A stretch of 10,632 nucleotides of DNA from positions 1 to 10,632 of the forward strand of contig PSRF01000423.1 of NCBI GenBank assembly GCA_003175865.1, in the 5' to 3' direction. A model generated the notes under the pieces. That model searched no databases. It was given only the letters and a program-made list of their open reading frames with translations, and had not been told where the DNA came from. Source of the stretch: Blastocatellia bacterium (lineage in GTDB: Bacteria; Acidobacteriota; Blastocatellia; Pyrinomonadales; Pyrinomonadaceae). Positions within the stretch are counted from its first letter, which is position 1; the number at the start of each line of letters is the position of its first letter. This document shows, one piece after another, positions 6,975-10,632 of this stretch. Position numbers and translations under genes: made by a program.

Positions 6975-9019
6975 TGAGTGGATGCTGGGACCGCAGGCCA
7001 CAGTGCTGGGAGCGCAGGCATCCTCGCCTGCTACTCTCGGCAAAGACGATCTTAGCGGAGGCAGCAGGCAAGGACGCCTGCGCTCCCAGCAAGAGGAACT
7101 CCTTTTTTCGCCCGGTTGAAACTGCACGTCGTCTCGCATTTTTCACATGGCTATGCGTCACACTTCTCGGTGCCGCGACCGTTGACGCTAAACCTCCATC
7201 CATAATCAAAGTCGAACCACCGTCATGGTGGGCAGGGCATTCGATCAATCCCGTGCGACTGTTGATTCATGGTGAGAACTTGATAAACGCACTTGTCGTC
7301 TCAAAGTCGCCAGCAATAACTCCCTCCGATGTCCGCGTGAACGAAAGAGGCACATACTTGTTCGTCAACCTGTCAATTGATCCAGCCGCGCAGGCTGGAC
7401 CATATGTCCTCAATGTTGAGACTTCAGAAGGAAGCGTGCCATTTCGTTTTGCCGTTAATCCGCCACTTGATCCGTCAAAAAACTTTCAAGGCATAAACTC
7501 GAACGATTGTATCTATCTCATCATGATCGATCGTTTTTCGGATGGCGATCCATCAAACGACTCTCCAGCCGGTGCCCCACCTGCAGCCACGAACAGACAC
7601 AACGCTCGTGCTTACCACGGCGGCGATTTACGTGGCGTGATCAATCACCTCTCTTATCTGAAGGATCTCGGTGTGACCGCAGTGTGGTTGACCCCCTGGT
7701 ATGACAACTGGAATGGACTGCATACGTGCGACCGTCCATGGTGTCCGAGTACCTACTACCACGGATATCACGCCATCGATTATTACGGAGTTGAAGATCA
7801 TTTCGGCGATATGTCCACGTTGAAAGAGTTAGTTGAGAAGGCACACTCAATGGGACTCAAGGTAATTCAAGATCAAGTCGCGAATCATATTGGATCCGAA
7901 CATCCATGGGTCAGCGATCCACCGCTCGCAAACTGGTTTCATGGCACGATGCAGAAACACGAACTGAATCGCTTTCAAAACAGCGTCTTGTTGTCGCCGC
8001 ACGGTAGCCCGGCGCAAGTGCGGAACACGCTCGATGGTTGGTTCAGCGACGACATGCCCGACATGAACCAGGACGAACCTGAAGTCGCTCGCTACGAAAT
8101 TCAGAATTCCCTTTGGTGGGTCGGAATGACAGGCATCGATGGTATTCGTCAGGACACTATTCAATACATCCCGCGCTTCTTCATTCGTGATCTCTCAAAC
8201 GCTCTTCATCGTCAATATCCGCGGATGTGGATGGTTGGTGAAGTCTTCGAGCGCGACGCTGCGCAGACGTCCTTCTTTATTGGTGGTCACACTGGCTGGG
8301 ACGGCATTGATACAAACCTCGATTCAGTTTTCGATTTTGCACTGTGGAGCAAGTCACTTGATGTATTTACAAACCACGAACCCGTCCGAGCCTTGCAAGA
8401 TCAGCTGAAATACGATGCGCTCTATCCCGATCCTTCAAAGATCACGGTGTTTGCAAATAATCACGACACTGCGCGGTTCATGTCTCTGGAAGGCGCAACA
8501 CTCAATGGCCTCAAACTGCACCTCGCATTCATTCTTAGCACGCGAGGAATTCCCCAACTCTATGTTGGTGAGGAGATTGGGATGCAAGGTCGGGGCGATC
8601 CAGACAACCGTCGCGACTTTCCCGGCGGCTTTCCTGGCGATCCACACAACGCATTCACATCAAACGGTCGAAGCGCAGCTGAGCAGGGCATGTGGCAATG
8701 GACGCATGATTGGATTAATTTGCGAAAAAAACATTCGGCAATCCAAAACGGCTTGTTAACTGATCTATATGCCGATGAAGATTCATACGTTTTCTCGCGA
8801 CGGAATGACGAGGAAGCGCTTGTAGTCATCATTAATCGGTCTTCGTCTGCGCGCAAACTCTCCATCAATGTAAAAGGTTTTGCCGAGGGATCCGTGTTGA
8901 AAGCTATTCTGGGCCAATCTAATTCAACAGTAGTTCGACAAAATAAGATCGAAGTCGATGCACCGCCAACGAGCGCAGTAGCTTACGTTGTAACCAAACC
9001 GGGAGGCAGTCAGGAATGA
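6974..9019 (+). CDS. Secreted GH13 alpha-glucan hydrolase, cyclomaltodextrinase/neopullulanase-like
   Basis: A 681-residue enzyme expected to hydrolyse alpha-1,4 bonds in cyclodextrins, maltodextrins or pullulan. Residues 4-39 come from a repeat element. Residues 51-72 form a signal-peptide core ending VDA|K. Residues 74 to about 165 match the cyclomaltodextrinase N-domain (IIKVEPPSWWAGHSINPVRL). The (beta/alpha)8 barrel runs from about 178 (IYLIMIDRFSDGDPSND) to 580. Region I is DQVANH (300-305), region V MPDMN (361-365), region II GIRQDT with Arg392 and nucleophile Asp394, region III GEVFE with acid/base Glu423, and region IV NNHD with Asp498. The triad is intact. The last 85 or so residues form a beta-sandwich C-domain. 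ATG 6974 overlaps the preceding TAA by one base; AAGGGA at 6954-6959 is a distant Shine-Dalgarno. It is the only usable start. The family is sure; the exact substrate is not. The 3' end overlaps malQ by ATGA. Confidence 0.92.
   Translation: MSGCWDRRPQCWERRHPRLLLSAKTILAEAAGKDACAPSKRNSFFRPVETARRLAFFTWLCVTLLGAATVDAKPPSIIKVEPPSWWAGHSINPVRLLIHGENLINALVVSKSPAITPSDVRVNERGTYLFVNLSIDPAAQAGPYVLNVETSEGSVPFRFAVNPPLDPSKNFQGINSNDCIYLIMIDRFSDGDPSNDSPAGAPPAATNRHNARAYHGGDLRGVINHLSYLKDLGVTAVWLTPWYDNWNGLHTCDRPWCPSTYYHGYHAIDYYGVEDHFGDMSTLKELVEKAHSMGLKVIQDQVANHIGSEHPWVSDPPLANWFHGTMQKHELNRFQNSVLLSPHGSPAQVRNTLDGWFSDDMPDMNQDEPEVARYEIQNSLWWVGMTGIDGIRQDTIQYIPRFFIRDLSNALHRQYPRMWMVGEVFERDAAQTSFFIGGHTGWDGIDTNLDSVFDFALWSKSLDVFTNHEPVRALQDQLKYDALYPDPSKITVFANNHDTARFMSLEGATLNGLKLHLAFILSTRGIPQLYVGEEIGMQGRGDPDNRRDFPGGFPGDPHNAFTSNGRSAAEQGMWQWTHDWINLRKKHSAIQNGLLTDLYADEDSYVFSRRNDEEALVVIINRSSSARKLSINVKGFAEGSVLKAILGQSNSTVVRQNKIEVDAPPTSAVAYVVTKPGGSQE
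6983..7091 (+). repeat. Palindromic REP/MITE-like element inside the GH13 coding leader
   Basis: Two 28-nt arms (7004-7031 and 7064-7091) are inverted copies matching at 26 of 28 positions, separated by a 32-nt loop. The outer 16 bases of each arm, TGCTGGGAGCGCAGGC, pair perfectly. Each arm is also a small palindrome (GCAGGC...GCCTGC). Just upstream, 6983-7003 is a diverged half-arm in direct orientation, with a 21-nt offset and 15 of its first 16 bases matching. The block 6983-7090 is 108 nt and encodes residues 4-39 of the GH13 protein in frame. GC-rich palindromes of this type, whose translations read AGKDACAP or similar, are familiar as dispersed non-coding repeats in several phyla; that is recollection, not a search result. 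No transposase is present, so the element would be non-autonomous. Confidence 0.85.
9001..9006 (+). promoter_or_regulatory. Shine-Dalgarno for malQ inside the GH13 3' end
   Basis: GGGAGG lies 9 nt before ATG 9016, within the last codons of the GH13 gene. It is the clearest ribosome-binding site in the window and supports the ATG that overlaps the upstream TGA (ATGA, 9016-9019). MalQ can therefore both load ribosomes itself and be coupled to GH13 translation. Confidence 0.7.
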
Positions 9020-10572
9020 AATTCACTAGAGCCAGCGGTGTCCTGTTACATCCAACCTCATTGCCGAATCGTTTTGGTGTTGGGGATCTTGGTCCTGAAG
9101 CTTACTCGTTTGTGGATTTCTTGAAAGCGAGCGGTCAACGCCTGTGGCAAGTGTTGCCGTTGGGTCCGACTGGCTATGGTGATTCACCCTACGCTTGTTA
9201 TTCGGCCTTTGCAGGAAACACGCTACTTATCAGTCCGGAGAAATTGTTCGAGTCGGGACTCTTAACAAAAAAAGAGTTGGATGATATTCCCTCACTTCTC
9301 GCGGGACGAGTTGATTTCGCGCTGGCACATGAGACGAAAGATGCAATTCTCGACTTAGCATTCAATAACTATCAACACTCAACAGATACGAGGTTACGCA
9401 GCGCATTCGAAACGTTTGTTGAGGTGAATGCCTCGTGGCTGGAAGACTACGCACTCTTCCGCGCGCTCAAAACGGCGCATCGTGGTGTGGCGTGGAACGA
9501 GTGGGAGATACCACTCATACGACGTGATCGATCAGCACTTGCAATTGCGCGTGCCAAGCTTCAACAGACGATCGACGCCCACAAGTTTTCTCAATTTCTA
9601 TTCTTCAAGCAATGGTTTGAAATCAAATCGTACTGCAACGAGAGTGGAATTGAGATCATTGGCGACATTCCGATCTTTGTAGCCTTCGACTCGGCAGATG
9701 TTTGGACCAATCCTGATCAATTCAAACTCGACAACAATGGACGCCCTCTTGTTGTTGCCGGAGTTCCTCCGGACTATTTCAGTAGCACAGGTCAATACTG
9801 GGGTAATCCGATTTACAACTGGGATCACATGCTGGCCGATGGTTTTCGATGGTGGATTGAGCGAGTTCGAGCGACGTTGCAGGTGGTTGATGTAGCTCGT
9901 ATCGATCATTTTCGAGGCTTTGCGGCTTGTTGGGAAATTCCGGGTGGCGACACAACTGCGGAACGTGGCAGATGGGTAGAGGCTCCGGGACGGGAGCTCT
10001 TCACTGCGATCAAGCGTTCGTTTGGTGACTTGCCGATCATGGCGGAAGACCTCGGCGTGATCACTCCGGATGTAGAAAAGTTGCGCGATGATTTTGGTTT
10101 GCCGGGAATGCGCATCCTTCAGTTCGCCTTCAGCAGCGATACGACTAACCAGGATCTACCGCACAACTATCATCGGAACGTTGTCGTCTATACCGGCACA
10201 CACGACAACGACACCACGGTCGGTTGGTTTAATAGTGTTGCAGGCGAAGGCTCAACTCGGTCTGCTGCTCAGATCAAAAAAGAGAGAAACTTCTGCATGA
10301 AGTATCTCCACACGAAAGGGCGCGAAATTCAGTGGGACTTCATTCGAACTGTGCTTGCGTCAGTGGCAAACACCGCGATTGTTCCTTTGCAGGACATTCT
10401 GGGTTTCGGCACAGAAGCACGAATGAACCTGCCAAATAGCACTTCGGGTAACTGGTCCTGGCGTTTCAAATCAGGTGCATTGAGTGAAGAATACGCGAGT
10501 CGCTTGCGTGAGTTGACTGACACGTATGGACGCGACGCCAAGCCTGAGATCGAGACGATTGAGTTGATCTAG
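9016..10572 (+). CDS. malQ: 4-alpha-glucanotransferase (amylomaltase, GH77)
   Basis: A 518-residue cytoplasmic enzyme that moves alpha-1,4-glucan segments between maltooligosaccharides, releasing glucose and making longer chains for phosphorolysis. The length fits the short, roughly 500-residue Thermus-type amylomaltase rather than the longer E. coli MalQ. The N-terminus RASGVLLHPTSLPNRFGVGD is the family signature, followed by LWQVLPLGPTGYGDSPYACY (43-62). IGDIPIFVAFDSADVW (215-230) and the acceptor loop GVPPDYFSSTGQYWGNPIYN (249-268) are also typical. The catalytic residues are Asp297 in RIDHFRG (nucleophile), Glu344 in MAEDLG (acid/base) and Asp397 in THDN (transition-state stabiliser). 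All are present and correctly spaced. No signal peptide is seen, so it acts inside the cell, unlike the GH13 enzyme encoded just before it. A four-base overlap with that gene indicates a shared transcript. No terminator is visible in the remaining 60 bases. Confidence 0.97.
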   Translation: MKFTRASGVLLHPTSLPNRFGVGDLGPEAYSFVDFLKASGQRLWQVLPLGPTGYGDSPYACYSAFAGNTLLISPEKLFESGLLTKKELDDIPSLLAGRVDFALAHETKDAILDLAFNNYQHSTDTRLRSAFETFVEVNASWLEDYALFRALKTAHRGVAWNEWEIPLIRRDRSALAIARAKLQQTIDAHKFSQFLFFKQWFEIKSYCNESGIEIIGDIPIFVAFDSADVWTNPDQFKLDNNGRPLVVAGVPPDYFSSTGQYWGNPIYNWDHMLADGFRWWIERVRATLQVVDVARIDHFRGFAACWEIPGGDTTAERGRWVEAPGRELFTAIKRSFGDLPIMAEDLGVITPDVEKLRDDFGLPGMRILQFAFSSDTTNQDLPHNYHRNVVVYTGTHDNDTTVGWFNSVAGEGSTRSAAQIKKERNFCMKYLHTKGREIQWDFIRTVLASVANTAIVPLQDILGFGTEARMNLPNSTSGNWSWRFKSGALSEEYASRLRELTDTYGRDAKPEIETIELI

Positions 10573-10632
10573 TAAGAAGGTCGTGCTCCAACGACACTGA
10601 AGCTTTGAAGAAATCGAAAATACCACCGGCTT
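10573..10632 (+). other. Non-coding tail of the window after malQ
   Basis: This 60-nt stretch contains no open frame of note and no stem-loop with a T-run. GTCGT and ACGAC could form a 5-bp hairpin, but no T-tract follows it. Whether the operon continues past the window cannot be told. Confidence 0.5.

Noticed and set aside
6946..7248. A 100-codon antisense frame reading GAQASLPAA
   Set aside because: It is the reverse reading of the palindromic repeat and of the GH13 leader; such frames are usual shadows of these GC-rich repeats.

Overview
The window looks like chromosomal DNA of an Acidobacteriota member, possibly from the Blastocatellia side of the phylum. The main evidence is the first gene, a large Oar-type TonB-dependent receptor of the kind that is greatly expanded in acidobacteria. 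Further hints are secreted TPR proteins, a secreted protein with an N-terminal W...EA..(V/I)LN.S.W pattern, and a palindromic repeat whose translation reads AGKDACAP. GC content is near balance by eye. The taxonomic call is inference; no rRNA or other marker gene is present. All genes lie on the + strand and coding density is high. I saw no tRNA, rRNA, CRISPR array, transposase or phage gene.

Layout. (1) 1-2754 is the 3' part (917 codons) of the TonB-dependent receptor. It ends in a C-terminal Phe and is followed by a strong intrinsic terminator at 2775-2819. (2) 2891-4438 and 4445-6100 are two exported proteins built almost wholly of tetratricopeptide repeats (13 and 14 repeats). They are six bases apart and in the same reading frame. 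(3) 6207-6974 is an exported protein of unknown function with a CPAC motif. (4) 6974-9019 is an exported GH13 enzyme of the cyclomaltodextrinase/neopullulanase type with an intact catalytic triad. (5) 9016-10572 is a cytoplasmic GH77 4-alpha-glucanotransferase (MalQ, amylomaltase). The last 60 bases hold no recognisable gene.

How the genes fit together. The last three genes are tightly linked (TAATG, then ATGA overlaps) and are probably co-translated. The GH13 enzyme would cut alpha-1,4-glucans or cyclodextrins in the periplasm or outside the cell. MalQ would then remodel the imported maltooligosaccharides in the cytosol. The receptor could be an outer-membrane importer, but the terminator separates its transcript from the rest and its substrate cannot be read from sequence. 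The TPR proteins are probably periplasmic scaffolds.

The most unusual feature is at the 5' end of the GH13 gene. An inverted repeat (28-nt arms, 26 of 28 matching, 32-nt loop) plus an adjacent 21-nt half-arm copy together make 108 nt, exactly 36 codons. They sit in frame between codon 3 and an otherwise normal signal peptide. No in-frame ATG, GTG or TTG lies between the repeat and the signal peptide, so the repeat has to be translated if the enzyme is made.
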